Below, piece after piece: positions 21,634 to 33,060 of a stretch of DNA of 64,000 nucleotides. Each line of letters begins with the position of its first letter. Within the stretch, counting starts at the first letter, position 1. The stretch comes from Anisus vortex. Lineage: Eukaryota > Mollusca > Gastropoda > Planorbidae. The position numbers and the translations under genes are program-made. The stretch covers positions 868,001 to 932,000 of the forward strand of contig CASBPS010000116.1 in assembly GCA_949126835.1 (NCBI GenBank), in the 5' to 3' direction. The notes under the pieces were generated by a model, which searched no databases, was not told where the DNA came from, and saw nothing but the letters and a program-made list of their open reading frames with translations.

Positions 21634-22787
21634 ATGTATTATGTATCTAGTTATGTATGTTTTATGTATCTAGTTATGTATGTATTATGTATCTAGTTAT
21701 GTATGTATTATGTATCTAGTTATGTATGTATTATGTATCTAGTTATGTATGTATTATGTATCTAGTTATGTATGTATTATGTTTCGAGTTATGTATGTAT
21801 TATGTATCTAGTTATGTATGTATTGTGTATCTAGTTATGTATGTAATATGTATCTAGTTATGTATGTATTATGTCTCTGGTTATGTATGTATTATGTTTC
21901 GAGTGTTATGTATGTATTATGTATCTAGTTATGTTTCTATTATGTTTCTAGTTATGAATGTATTATGTTTCGAGTTATGTTTGTATTATGTATCTAGTTA
22001 TGTATGTATTATGTATCTAATTATGTATGTATTATGTATCTAGTTATGTAATGTATTATGTTTCTAGTTATGTATGTATTATGTATCTAGTTATGTATGT
22101 ATAATGTATCTTGTTATGTATGCATTATGTATCTAGTTATGTATGTATTATGTATCTATTTATGTATGTATTATGTATCTAGTTATGTATGTATTATGTA
22201 TCTAGCTTTGTGTGTATTATGTATCTATTTATGTATGCATTATGTATCTAGTTATGTATGTATTATGTATCTAGATATGTAATTATTATGTATCTAGTTA
22301 TGTATGTATTATGAATATAGTTTTGTATGTATTATGTATCTAGTTATGTATGTATTATGTATCTAGTTATGTATGTATTATGTTTCTAATTATGTTTGTA
22401 TTATGTATCTAGTTATGTATGTATTATGTATATAGTTATATATGTTTTATGTATCTAGTTATGTATGTATAATGTATCTAGTTATGTATGTATTATGTAT
22501 CTAGTTATGTATGTATTATGTATATAGTTATGTATGTATTATGTATCTAGTTTTGTATGTATAATGTATCTAGTTATGTATGTATTATGTTTCTAGTTAT
22601 GTATGTATTATGTATCTAGTTATGTATGTATTATGTATCTAGTTGTGTATGTATATTGTATCTAGTTATGTATGTATTATGTTTCTAGTTATGTATGTAT
22701 TATGTTTCGAGTTATGTATGTATTATGTATCTAGTTATGTATGTATTATGTATCTAGTTATGTATGTATTATGTATCTAGTTATCGA
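21634..22787. repeat. 23-bp minisatellite, about 50 units
   Basis: Unit TTATGTATGTATTATGTATC plus TAG, at 23-bp spacing over 1.15 kb with point variants. It consists internally of degenerate GTAT quartets. It ends where TTATCGAGACACC begins. Confidence 0.95.
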
Positions 22788-23226
22788 GACACCACTTTAA
22801 TCGCCACAAAGGAAAAAGGCCTTTGTGCACGAAGAAACTTTAAGAAATCAGACGCAATCTCGGTAAATTGGCCGAAAAAAATGAACTTTTCCCACAGAAC
22901 CAGCAAAACAAAGAACTGATGAAATTAACAGGAATACTCTGGAGCAACTCCACACTTTCAATATGAATCTAAATATTATTATTTATATATATGTATGTAG
23001 GCCTAGGGCCTATAAAGTTATTGTAATTGATCATAAGTTGATTTCATCTTCAATATCCTACCACTCCAACTCAGTGACAAGATTGGTTACGGTAACCCTC
23101 TATCTCAATTAACCTTGTTTTGACTGCTGATTGTATAATTGCCTGTTTTTAAACTTCTGTCCTTATATTCAATATGCAGTGAACTTATAACTTTAATAAC
23201 CACATTTTTTCTATGAATTTATATAT
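22788..23226. other. Nothing firm
   Basis: A short open plus stretch at about 22830-22960 reads GKLAEKNELFPQNQQNKELM but has no recognised domain. The rest is AT-rich. Confidence 0.35.
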
Positions 23227-23590
23227 ACATATATAACGGAAAGCACGTCGAAGAAGTGACAGAATTCCCGTACCTAGGCAGTACCATTAGTGCGACGGGT
23301 GACTCGTCCCGAGACACAATGTGTCGCATTGGGAAAGCGTTCGCCATCTTCTAATTCTGGAAATTAACACCAGTCTCGCTCCCAACAAAGATACGAGTCT
23401 TCAATGACATCGTAGTTCCAACCGCCGTCTACGCAAGTGAAACTTGGATGAAGACAATGGTAATAGACCGGAAACTCAACGCCATTTACCAAAGATGCCT
23501 CAGACGCATACTTAAAGTTCACTTATCGAGACAGGGCTACCAATGAAGACATGCATCGCTTAACGAAAACGCGCCCAACATGAATTAAAC
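23227..23590 (+). mobile_element. LINE ORF2 fragment (group P)
   Basis: The plus strand reads HVEEVTEFPYLGSTISATGD, MCRIGKAFAIF, PTKIRVFNDIVVPTAVYASE, TWMKTM and KLNAIYQRCLRRILKVH. This is the widespread post-RT pattern of an invertebrate non-LTR retrotransposon (xYLGSxIS...RIGKAxAxF...YGSETW...CLRRIL). One internal stop and later frame loss mark it as dead. A 3' relative on the minus strand is at 39535-39665. Confidence 0.85.
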
Positions 23591-23748
23591 CCAGAATGGC
23601 AGTATGAGGTTGGCCGAAAACATTGTTTGTATTCGATAAGCAATTGTCTTATCAACTGTGCCCACTTACGCACTTGCACCCGGGAGACCACAGCGGCGTC
23701 CGCAAGTCTACGTCCGATTTCAGATACTACGCTCGTAATGTATTCCAG
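23591..23748. other. Spacer
   Basis: Nothing recognised. Confidence 0.3.
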
Positions 23749-23875
23749 GAGACTACGCTTACTTTTAGAGAGGCTGCGCCCGCTTTTAAAGAGACTATGC
23801 TTACTTTTAGAGAGACTACGCCCACTTTTAGAGAGACTAAACCCGCTTTCCAAGGGACTACTTCCTGAAAAACTT
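23749..23875. repeat. 21-bp minisatellite, 6 units
   Basis: Unit GAGACTACGCCCACTTTTAG plus A, at 21-bp spacing. Divisible by three, so both strands carry short open frames with 7-residue repeats. Not a gene. Confidence 0.9.
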
Positions 23876-23994
23876 ATCCGAAAAGCTACACCCACGCTCT
23901 GGAACACTACACCCACCTTCTTTAAAACGTATAGACACTGGATAAGTAAACTACTACTTAATTGTTTAATGCTTATATTATATACATGATATTC

Positions 23995-25140
23995 TCAACA
24001 ATCAATTATACGTTTTTATATACACTAAATACACTAGACTCAGACACGGACTAGCAATAATATTCTTTAAAGAAGGAGCGACTGTAATATATAATATAAG
24101 ATAAAGACAGCGAGTCAGTTTTGAGTGCTGACAGCCTACTGAGGGAATTGAAAAGCAAGCACTTGTTTACTTAACAGTTTAGCTTATTAACTAATTTATT
24201 ATTCAATCCGGCCATTGAGTCTACAGTTACAGAAAGAGGATTAGATAAAAACAAAGGGAATAATTAAGACATTGTAGTAGACAAAGACTCTATAGTACAA
24301 ACGTAAAGTTTGATTTTAAGAATTGTACCAGTTTATCAAATTTGTTCTATATAAAGAAAACTGATAAAGACATATAATAGATAACACATTGAAACACTTA
24401 ATAATTTTCAACAGATAATTTCAAGATATGAAATGTAATTTCCAGTTTGGGTTTTGGATACGTTAACCAATACTGATCAATTACTTGCAAGTCTAACTTT
24501 TACAACTGCAAAAAAAAATGATTGCAAGATAAACCAAACTAAAAAACTCATATTTTAAAATAACGAGGCTATCGCAACTGCTGGATGCGAAAAAATAACT
24601 TTTTCTCAGACTATGACCATTAAACATTAAAACAAAGATCCTGCGAATAGAGAAGTGCGAGGAAGAGAAGTTATTCTATAAAAATATCAAATAGTAATAT
24701 ATAAAATTAGTAGCATCATACAAGACAAAAACATTACAATAAGTTTTTTTAATATCTCATGTGTGAGTAATATCTTTTTTATACGTTCTCGTCTATAAAA
24801 GAAAACCAATAAACTGTTTCTTCAGCTCGATTTTAAGCCTCATAAAAACGTAAACACAACTATGTATGGAAATTTCTTTTTACATTTAAATGTTTCTCTT
24901 AACGGCTTATTCCGGTCAGGTTGGAAAAGGAGACTGTAAGCCAATAATAATATATATATTATTTCAGTGTAGTTAAATGAATAGATTTGGAACTTTCACC
25001 CTCTAGGCTCTCCATTCTTTTCTTACAGTCTTTTTTTAAAATAACGTTTTTGTGCATAGTTACATGTACATTGACAATATATATACAAAATATAATTAAA
25101 GTTATTAACAGTCAACCATTCTAGTTTTCTTTTATTTGCA
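23995..25140. repeat. Block C, copy 1
   Basis: Parallels 59400-60640: ACACTAGACTCAGACACGGA, ATATTCTTTAAAGAAGGAGC, AAGACAGCGAGTCAGTTTTG, ATAACACATTGAAACACTTA, GGATACGTTAACC, AAGATCCTGCGAATAGAGAA, CATAAAAACGTAAACACAAC, GTTATTAACAGTCAACCATT. A minus-strand frame (LTYPKPKLEITFHILKLSVE near 24480-24330) is alignable with frames at 33388-33194 and 59876-59661, but all are short and unrecognised. Confidence 0.75.
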
Positions 25141-25600
25141 TTCTTAGAGCCCTAATTATAAGGCCGTTTAAAGATTATCATGTCACAGAAATCCTATCCC
25201 ACAATTAAAAGAAGTGAATGCGTTCTAATGATAACAAGCTAGTAGCTTTAAATGTGTTTAATAAATTATTATTAAATGTAAAAATAATAATTGATTATTT
25301 GTTCATTTTATGTTTTTATCACATTTATAAATAGTAATATAATTTTCTACGATACATATTTTATTAAAGCACAAATTTTGAAGTAAAAAATAATTTTAAA
25401 ATAATAAATAATACTACATAAAAAGGCCTTTTATCTCCCTTGGTTATATTTTGAAGTTACTCTAGATTTAGATTTAAGTAGCTGAAAATGTAAAATGGCT
25501 TAAATTTAGTATTAAATTAGTATATATTATGTCATTAAATAAGTCTATGTACAATTTAATATGTTTTTTTATCTGCGGAAGCCTATATATTATTTGTTAT
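25140..25600 (+). repeat. Long-arm repeat, one-armed copy
   Basis: TTAGAGCCCTAATTATAAGG, ATAACAAGCTAGTAGCTTTA, core TTATCTCCCTTGGTTATATT, GAAGTTACTCTAGATTTAGA, TTAAATAAGTCTATGTACAA. There is no right inverted arm. Confidence 0.8.
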
Positions 25601-25611
25601 TTATTACAATT

Positions 25612-25815
25612 AAAGTACCCTTCGGCCAAACTGATCATAGGGCGAGCGAAGCAGCGTTCACCAGTTTCTGTGGCCACGGCATTCTAGGAGATGTGTGGCC
25701 AGAACAATGCCCAGTCGCGTTACTTTACCCCAACTAATGCCAGGTACCCTTCAGAGCTGGGCAGAGTCGGGGACACCTTTAAGTCCCGGGAAAAAATTCT
25801 GCCGCTCGGCCACCT
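25612..25815 (-). mobile_element. SINE A, head-less
   Basis: GTACCCTTCGGCCAAACTGA, CATAGGGCGAGCGAAGCAGC, CACCAGTTTCTGTGGCCACG, CTAATGCCAGGTACCCTTC, GGACACCTTTAAGTCCCGGG. It ends within the junction to the tRNA-like head. Confidence 0.85.
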
Positions 25816-26640
25816 TGTCCAAAATTATTTATGTGCTTTACCTTAAACTATTTCAATATTTAGAATGTTCAAGAGAAAGGCTATATGGTGGGTTGTTATA
25901 TTATGGAGATGTAGACGACAAGTGCTGTTGAAGAAGTGCTATTAAACCACACTACATGTTAAATTAAAAAGAAATATGAATCGTACTGACTTGAAGAAGT
26001 CGGCACACGAGCCAGAATATATTAAATATATTTATCTGTGTCAGTTCGGCAGTGACCGAAGTTTGATGCTCTCGTTAATTAGCATCAGAATGGTTTAATA
26101 TTAATTTGAATAAAAAATGTTTAATAATTATTTAATAAAACAAGCTTTAATTATGCACTTCACAGAAAACAATACATTATTTCACATATAATTGTACACT
26201 GGGAGGCATGTATTACTAGAAATATATTATTTAGAGTAATATCACTGTGATGAGACAAAATGATGTGATTGATAGTTATTGATTCAATAACACTGAGCAA
26301 TTATCTAAAATAATTCCTTTTTTCGTCACAACGTAAGGCAATCTAGCTGTAATTTATGGTTTATATTTTGTTTATAAAAGAAAAGATGAATTTGCTAAAT
26401 TCGGATAAAAGAAATAAATGACACTATAGAACAATGTATATTGTTTGTACTAGAATAATTTTTAGAGAAATAGTTATTCCTAAACCGTCGAAGTTATGCC
26501 GCTATAGAGGATTGATTTCATTTTTAAAGTAGTCTGTGCCAGATATATTGGCAGTTCATTGTGTGATTAATACACACATGTGTACGCTGGTCATCAAAGG
26601 GTGATAGTAAATATTTTATGAGTCTTTTATTTGGTGCAAG
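25816..26640. repeat. Block D, copy 1, with unexpanded 43-bp unit
   Basis: Shares flanks with 44130-46500: CCTTAAACTATTTCAATATT, GACGACAAGTGCTGTTGAA, ACAAGCTTTAATTATGCAC, TTGTACACTGG and GATTGATTTCAT. At 25977-26010 the sequence GAATCGTACTGACTTGAAGA is one unit of the array that has 29 units in copy 2. Confidence 0.75.
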
Positions 26641-27120
26641 AAAATCATATAACATTAAAACCTGATATAGCATATTTAACCGATATGTACACGTCTGATC
26701 TGGTCAGAAATGTCAGCCATAATACAAAAAGGTTATATGCAGTTGTTGTTGCATAAAAGATAAGGACATTGTTTTTGTCCTTATGTTTATTTGAGCATTG
26801 TAACAGGTTGTTATTGTGTTATATTTCTAAATTATAGTTTAATGCCTAAATGTATCATTACTACTTTACTCTTTGCCCTCCGTCCTCTAGTGTTTCTATG
26901 CTTAGCGAATTAGCTTTTGGTGTTACTCTTTGTCAGTTGCAAATATTTGCTAGTAATGAACATTGCAGCTCTTTTCTAAATTTGTTCTAAATTGTAATGT
27001 TTTCTTTAGTTAATGTTTCCTTACAGATGATACATATTCTCGTTCATGTCTAACTAGTTTGAGATAGCTTAATGTGAAGAACGTATGACTTCTAGGGTCT
27101 CCATTTTTTTCATTGCAGTC
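26641..27120 (-). mobile_element. LINE ORF2 C-terminal fragment (group K)
   Basis: Same sequence as 18660-19038 with independent decay: GTAATGAACATTGCAGCTCT, GTTTGAGATAGCTTAATGTG, TTATTTGAGCATTGTAACAG. Abuts a long-arm repeat at 27121. The recognisable LINE part is about 26735-27120. Confidence 0.75.
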
Positions 27121-27633
27121 TTTAAGCCATAAAAAGGCTTTTCATAAATTATGTTAAAATCTAAAGAGAAGTCAATGCGTACTACCGTAATGAAAACAAG
27201 TTCGTAGCTAAAAATGTGTTTTAAAAATTAAATATTAATTATTGGTTGTCCATTTTCTATATTTGTTATCATTATGAGTAATGTTATACACTAGTACGAT
27301 TGGTATTAGATTTTATGAGACTTGTGAAGTAAAACAAATCATTCACATATAATACTGACCTACAATGTAAAAAGGCAAATTATCTTCCTTGATTAGATTT
27401 CGAAGTTACTACAGATGACTAAATTATAGAAGTTAAAAAAATAATATTTTATAAGCTTATAATTAATATCAATATTCGTACGTATAAAAATATTAATAAA
27501 TTAATTGTAAATTTTAAAACTACTTTTAGTCACTAGCTTGTTTTCATTAGAACCCATTTAATTACTCTATTAGTGTGTTGATTTTAAGTATATTTGATAC
27601 TTTTTTAAACAGTTTTATTAAGGCAAGTTAGGA
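27121..27633 (+). repeat. Long-arm inverted repeat element, two-armed copy
   Basis: Left arm TTTAAGCCATAAAAAGGCTT, TCAATGCGTACTACCGTAAT and GAAAACAAGTTCGTAGCT. Core TTATCTTCCTTGATTAGATT. Right arm CACTAGCTTGTTTTCATTAG, AACCCATTTAATTACT and AAACAGTTTTATTAAGGC. About 510 bp. Confidence 0.75.
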
Positions 27634-27865
27634 AATAAATGGATAGTCTATTGTTGCTTCTCTTTTAGCAATAACCTTCAATTTACCGGAATAGGCTGTT
27701 AAGGGTAAAATTTAATTCCAAAATGAACAGATGTCTGAGCATGCTATATTATGTAATCACATGGATACAGGCGCTATATAAATGATAATTATTATTGAAA
27801 TATTTTTGTTATCCTAAATGTATAATTATAAAAAGTTGTGTTTCTGTTATTGCTTACTTGTTTTA
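27634..27865. repeat. Block F start, partial
   Basis: GGATAGTCTATTGTT, GGCGCTATATAAATGATAAT and TTGTTATCCTAAATGTATAA match the beginnings at 85-235 and 47720-47930. This includes a LINE-type GCGCTATATAAAT tail on the plus strand (27770). Confidence 0.6.
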
Positions 27866-28925
27866 GACTATAGAAACGTTTAGTATATACATATGTTTTA
27901 GACTAGAGAAACGTTTAGTATTAACACATGTTTTAGACTAGAGAAACGTTTAGTATATACACATGTTTTAGACTAGAGAAACGTTTATTATTTACACATG
28001 TCTTAAACTAGAGAAACGTTTAGTATTTACACGTGTTTAGGACTAGAGAAACGTTAAGTATTTCCACATGTTTTATACTAGAGAAACGTTTAGTATTTAC
28101 ACATGTTTTAGACTAAAGAAACGTTTAATATTTACACATGTTTTAGACTAAAGAAACGTTAAGTATTTACATATGTTTTAGACTAGAGAAACGTTTAGTA
28201 TTTTCACATGTTGAAGAATAGAGAAACGTTAAGTATTTACACATGTTTTAGGCTAGAGAAACGTTTAGTATTTACACATGTTTTAGACTAGAGAAACTTT
28301 TAATTTTTACAAATGTTTTATACTATAAAAACGTTTAGTATTTACTCATGTTGTAGACTAGAGAAACGTTAAGTATTTACATATGTATTAGACTAGAGAA
28401 ACGTTTAGTATATACACATGTTTTAGACTAGATAAACGTTTAGTATTTACATATGTCTTAGACTAGAGAAACGCTAAGTATTTACATATGTTTTAGACTA
28501 GAGAAACGTTTAGTATTTACACATGTTTTAGAGAAACGTTTAGTATTTACACATTTTTTAGACAGGAGATAAGTTTAGTATTTACACATGTTTTAGACTA
28601 CAGAAACGTTTAGTATTTTCACATGTTGTAGACTAGAGAAACGTTTAGTATTTACACATATTTAAAACTAGAGAAACTTTTAATTTTACAAATGTTTTAG
28701 ACTAGAAAAACGTTAAGTATTTACACATGTTTTAGACTAGAAAAACGTTTAGTATATACACATGTTTTAGACAAGAGAAACGTTTAGTATTTTCACATGT
28801 TGTAGACTAGAGAAACGTTTAGTATTTACAAATGTTTAAAACTAGAGAAACTTTTAATTATTACAAATGTTTTAGACTAGAGAAACGTTTAGTATTTACA
28901 CATGTTCTAGACTAGAGAAACGTTT
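27866..28925. repeat. 35-bp minisatellite, about 30 units
   Basis: Unit ACTAGAGAAACGTTTAGTAT plus TTACACATGTTTTAG, 35-bp spacing, many point variants and a few short deletions (for example near 28528). There are no non-repetitive spacers, so it is not a CRISPR. Confidence 0.95.
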
Positions 28926-29546
28926 ATGAAACAAGTTTTAATTGATACAAGTACATAAAACTAGTCTTAATTGATACAAGTACATGAAACTAGTTTTAAT
29001 TGATACAAGTACATGAAACTAGTTTTAATTGATACAAGTACATGAAACAAGTTTTAATTGATACAAGTACATGAAACTAGTTTTAATTGATACAAGTACA
29101 TAAAACTAGTCTTAACTGATACAAGTACATGAAACTAGTTTTAATTGATACAAGTACATGAAACTAGTTTTAATTGATACAAGTACATGAAACTAGTTTT
29201 AATTGATACAAGTACATGAAACAAGTTTTAATTGATACAAGTACATGAAACAAGTTTTAATTGATACAAGTACATGAAACTAGTTTTAATTGATACAAGT
29301 ACATGAAACAAGTTTTAATTGATACAAGTACATGAAACTAGTTTTAATTGATACAAGTACATGAAACTAGTTTTAATTGATACAAGTACATGAAACTAGT
29401 TTTAATTGATACAAGTACATGAAACTAGTTTTAATTGATACAAGTACATTAAACAAGTTTTAATTGATACAAGTACATGAAACAAGTTTTAATTGATACA
29501 AGTACATGAAACAAGTATTAATTGATACAAGTACATGAAACAAGGA
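28926..29546. repeat. 29-bp minisatellite, about 21 units
   Basis: The unit GTTTTAATTGATACAAGTAC plus ATGAAACTA starts in mid-unit of the 35-bp array (AGAGAAACGTTTATGAAACA). AACTAG and AACAAG variants alternate in blocks. Confidence 0.95.
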
Positions 29547-30245
29547 ATTTTCCCGGGTCTATGGGGTGTTCTGAGTCAACGGGGAACTTTACTTTTACTT
29601 GATTCTCAAAGAATTGAGAATCAAGATGAAGTAGAAGAAAACACCAATCGAATTGCAAGACTAGACTTAGATTAAGACGAGCGTAGGACGCAATATATTA
29701 TTTATAGAAAGAGCGTCTATAATATAATATATAAGCTAAGATAAGGAGAGCGCGTCAGCTTTGAATGCTTACAGCCTACTAAGGAATTTTAGGGCACGCA
29801 CTTGTTCACTCAATAAGTTAGTCTTTAGTTTATGGATCGAGAAGCTATGGCTCGTGAGCCAGATGTGGCTCTATTGATTTCTGCATCTGGCTCGCAGACA
29901 AATGTTAGATTATTAAAAAAAATGTTTCTTTAGACTCATTTGATCTACATATTAATTGCATATTAATATTTCATTCTATAAATGAGCTAAAGTCTACTAA
30001 AGTCTATGTGGTGCCTAACCTCACCACGTATCAACCAGACTACAAGGCCATCAGCAAAGCCATGCAGCACCAGTAGTCGCATTAATGATAAGATTATTTA
30101 TTTACAGACTTACATGTTATGGAAATGCTTTAAGATATTATACATGCTTAGTAAACCAAGTTGGAACGAATTAACTTTTTGTGTACAATTGTAAATTATT
30201 TCCTCTTGGAATTTAGATTCATTTCAACAAATATACTGAACTGTA
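29547..30245. repeat. Block C fragment, hAT-end remnant and start of block E copy 2
   Basis: AAAGAGCGTCTATAATATAA and ACAGCCTACTAAGGAATTTT match block C (24.1 and 59.5 kb). At 29840-29900 AGCTATGGCTCGTGAGCCAG and GCATCTGGCTCGCAGAC resemble hAT-family terminal sequence. From about 30100 block E begins. Confidence 0.55.
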
Positions 30246-30728
30246 TATCTATCTATATATAAAATAAACTGTGTGTGTGGATTCCGATCCCCATTGTTTA
30301 ATAGACACGCGACCATGTGCCTCATATTTTACCTTTGCAATCTGGACTGTTTCATCCCTAGATAAATGGTTACCGAATCTGACTGAATTATGTCGACTTG
30401 GGTTCGATTCCCCACTGAAAAATTTATTTTTCTACTTCAAAAAAAATGTCATTAATATTATCATTATTTAAAACTTGTAAGGAATTTCTGGTCTTCAGCT
30501 TTCTAAAAATGTTTTCACTTAGTAAAATCTTATAATTATATTTTAGACGCAAGCGGCAGACGGGTTTTCGATTATCATGCAGTGATAGTACTAACTTTTT
30601 GTAAAATAAAAAGAAATCCTTTTTTTTTCAATTGACTACAATATTTATATTTTGACAAGTATTATTAGCTTTCTGTTCATTGTTGCTATAGGCCTATGTA
30701 TTTTATCCCCTTGCAACGCGGGGAATAG
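30246..30728 (+). mobile_element. Helitron-like insertion, non-autonomous
   Basis: This segment is absent from the two paralogous block E copies (compare 4250-4290 and 41110-41145). The left end starts TCTATCTATATATAAAATAA, the right end is CCCCTTGCAACGCGGGGAATAGT with a GC-rich hairpin a few bases from the end, and there is no target duplication. All of this suggests a Helitron. It contains a tRNA B-box-like GGTTCGATTCC at 30401 without a convincing A box. The exact left boundary is uncertain (30246-30270). Confidence 0.45.
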
Positions 30729-31890
30729 TTAAAGGTATATATAATAGTTTGTTACACACAAAAAAGCCATAATACATTTCAAGAGACTTTAATCTAAATT
30801 TAGACATCTGCAGCCATCTCAAAATAAAATAAAGGGAGGTAATAGGCCTTTTTTATATGTCGTAGGGTTTTATTAATTGTTAATGTTTTATTTTACTACA
30901 CAATTTGTATTCAAATTTAAAAACAAAATGGATACGCTTATACCAATATTCAAATTTAGAAACAATGCATAAAACAAATCAATAAATAAGTAATGTTTTT
31001 ACATAGTAAATGAAATTTTTGAAACACTTATTTAGCTACTAGGTTGTTTTCATGAGTACGCATTTACTACTTTAATAGCTGTAACATTGACACCCATCTA
31101 CAATTTTCTAACAGCCTCTTATAAAGGCTTAATTATGGTAAAAAATAGAAAGCAGTGTCTATAGCAAGAGTGTGCAACAGGCGACTAGCGAGCCACAAAG
31201 CGGCCCGCCAAGCCTTTTAGTGTGGCCCCCGATGATCTTCTAACGACATTTTTTTTTTCGTTGCATTTATAATGCAAATCAATTTTCAGACTGAGTGGCC
31301 CGTCTTGTTGTATAAAATTTCATATGCGGTCCAAAGCAGAAAAATGTTGCACACTCCTGGTCTATAGCAAATACCTTCTTGACCGCCTCCACCCCACTGC
31401 CCGCCCTCGATTAACACAAAATTTGTCACCGCCTCCCTTCCCCCTCTTACTGCACAGGTTTACGCCGTTAAGAGTCAGATTAAATGTAACTTGAAATTTC
31501 CACACATAGCTGTGTGTTTGTTTTTATTGACAAATCTCAAGATGCATTGTGAACCTAAAAATTGAGAGTATACCAACATTTCCGGTCCTATTCGTTCATT
31601 TACTAACAAATCATGTATCATGAATTACTGGTTGTTCGGCGAGTATGAAAAGAAATAAGGGAATATATTTTATTACATTTCCACTTGCTACATAACAACA
31701 AACAAGATGAACATAACTATAAAAACACTTTTATATCCAATATGGCAGAAAAAAACAACATATCAGTACTATTTCTTCCCAATTGGCACCTGACTTGTAA
31801 TAGGTTATCTGTAAAAACAAGGAAATCTATTAACTTAACGTCATTTAAAACATTATGCTAATCGAATTGGAAGACTAGACTCAAACCGAG
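30725..31890. repeat. Block E, copy 2
   Basis: Contains GTTAAAGGTATATATAATAG, the core AAGGGAGGTAATAGGCC (minus-oriented long-arm repeat), the arm ACAGCCTCTTATAAAGGCTT (31112), the C-rich CCGCCTCCCTTCCCCCTCT, ATTAAATGTAACTTGAAATT and CAATATGGCAGAAAAAAAC. Carries the hAT MITE at 31165. Confidence 0.8.
31165..31359. mobile_element. hAT MITE, 195 bp, perfect 8-bp TSD
   Basis: Ends CAAGAGTGTGCAAC and GTTGCACACTCCTG are inverted repeats (13/14). It is flanked on both sides by GTCTATAG (31157-31164 and 31360-31367). The paralogous sites near 4718 and 41570 lack the insert. GTTGCACACTCCTG is a typical hAT end. Non-coding. Confidence 0.9.
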
Positions 31891-31896
31891 GATAAG

Positions 31897-32155
31897 CGTA
31901 AGTAAAGTAAAGTTGATCCATAGGTGCGATGGAGCAGGGTTCACCAGTTTCTGTGAACGTGGCATACTAGGTGATTGTGTGGCCAGCACTATGCACAGCC
32001 GCCTTTACTTTACCCTAACTAAGGTTAGGTACCCATCGAAGCTGAGTAGACTCAAGGACACTTTCCAGACCCGGGAAAAAATCCTAGCCTGCACCAGGAT
32101 TCGAACACGGGACCTTCGGCTCGCCAGTCGAACGCGCTGCCGCTCGGCTACCGTG
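31897..32155 (-). mobile_element. SINE A, full-length, tRNA-derived
   Basis: On the minus strand the 5' end is a tRNA-like head: A box TAGCCGAGCGG (plus 32140-32150) and B box TGTTCGAATCC (plus 32097-32107). The leucine/serine-type A box suggests such a tRNA parent. The body carries CCCGGGTCTGGAAAGTGTCC, then the 3' part ending in TTTACTTTAC-like repeats. This is the only complete copy; shorter ones are at 3590, 9655, 25612, 34300, 39465 and 43945, and reverse fragments at 16680 and 38725. Confidence 0.85.
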
Positions 32156-33060
32156 TTTGTAGTAAGGAATTTAAATCACAAAAGTAACAATTATAACATT
32201 TTCCCCCAATGTTTTCTTCCATCTTGGTTTACTACGCATGTATAATATTTTAAACCATTTCCATGGCGACAGCATGTACATTTATGATTGTTCAAATAGA
32301 ATTTGACTTTATGCTAGATTATACTAATTATTTGAAATTCAAAGTTCTAACTGTAAGTCAGTTTTAACTTTCTCTATCATTCTAATTGTTCCGTCCATCT
32401 GCACAACTAAGCATTGAGAATATTAAATGTAATGGAAAGAAGCAATATATACATAATGATTATTTTTAACATTATGTTGCGTTATTTTAAGTAGGCCTAT
32501 ATTTCTAAAGTTAGATTCAATACATTCTTTTAAAGTTTGCAAAGTATTTCTTCTCATGTTATATATATATGACATTAATAATTATACATTTCATATACAA
32601 CGTGTTGATTATGTTTGTTTGCGTTTTGTGAAATTGAAAAAAAAAGATTCAATTGTAGTACACTTTACTTTTAAATGGTGACAAAATAATTATAAAAGAA
32701 CGGTAACTATTGTTTATTAGATGTGAACGTTTAGTTTCAGTTTTATCCCTTGTAATTTTATCAGTCTTAAAAGTTACGAAGAATACTGGATGGCTAAAAC
32801 CTTACTTGGCAGTTGGGAGTAAACTCACGACCAGCATGTAATTTTTTAAATAGAAAAAAATACACAATGAATGAGAAGTGTCACATGTAAGCAGGGGCGA
32901 AGCTACGTCACGAGGGGGCTGAAGGAAGGGGGAGGGGACTAAACCCGTCCTAAATTTTTTGAAAAAAAAAAGTTTCGACTGTATTTTATGTTCAATATCT
33001 ACTAAATTTGCGAAAAACAAATGGATATATTTTTGTCACGCGAAAGTTCAGCTCACTCTG
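32155..33060 (+). repeat. Block A, copy 2
   Basis: GGAATTTAAATCACAAAAGT, CCATTTCCATGGCGACAGCA, AAAGTTTGCAAAGTATTTCT, CTTAAAAGTTACGAAGAATA, GCAGGGGCGAAGCTACG. It matches 12245-13040 but lacks the long-arm repeat at its left, where SINE A adjoins instead. Confidence 0.85.

Noticed and set aside
22097..22282. Repetitive Tyr/Met/Cys-rich plus frame
   Set aside because: Translation of the 23-bp minisatellite with interruptions.
27866..29546. Array resembling a CRISPR (29-35-bp repeats)
   Set aside because: Units are contiguous with no unique spacers, there are no cas genes, and the context is eukaryotic.
30370..30430. tRNA-like B box GGTTCGATTCC
   Set aside because: No A box or foldable acceptor stem found upstream; it lies within the Helitron-like insert.
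32090..32155. tRNA gene on the minus strand
   Set aside because: A and B boxes are good but continue into the SINE A body with multiple copies in the window; no proper tRNA acceptor closure.
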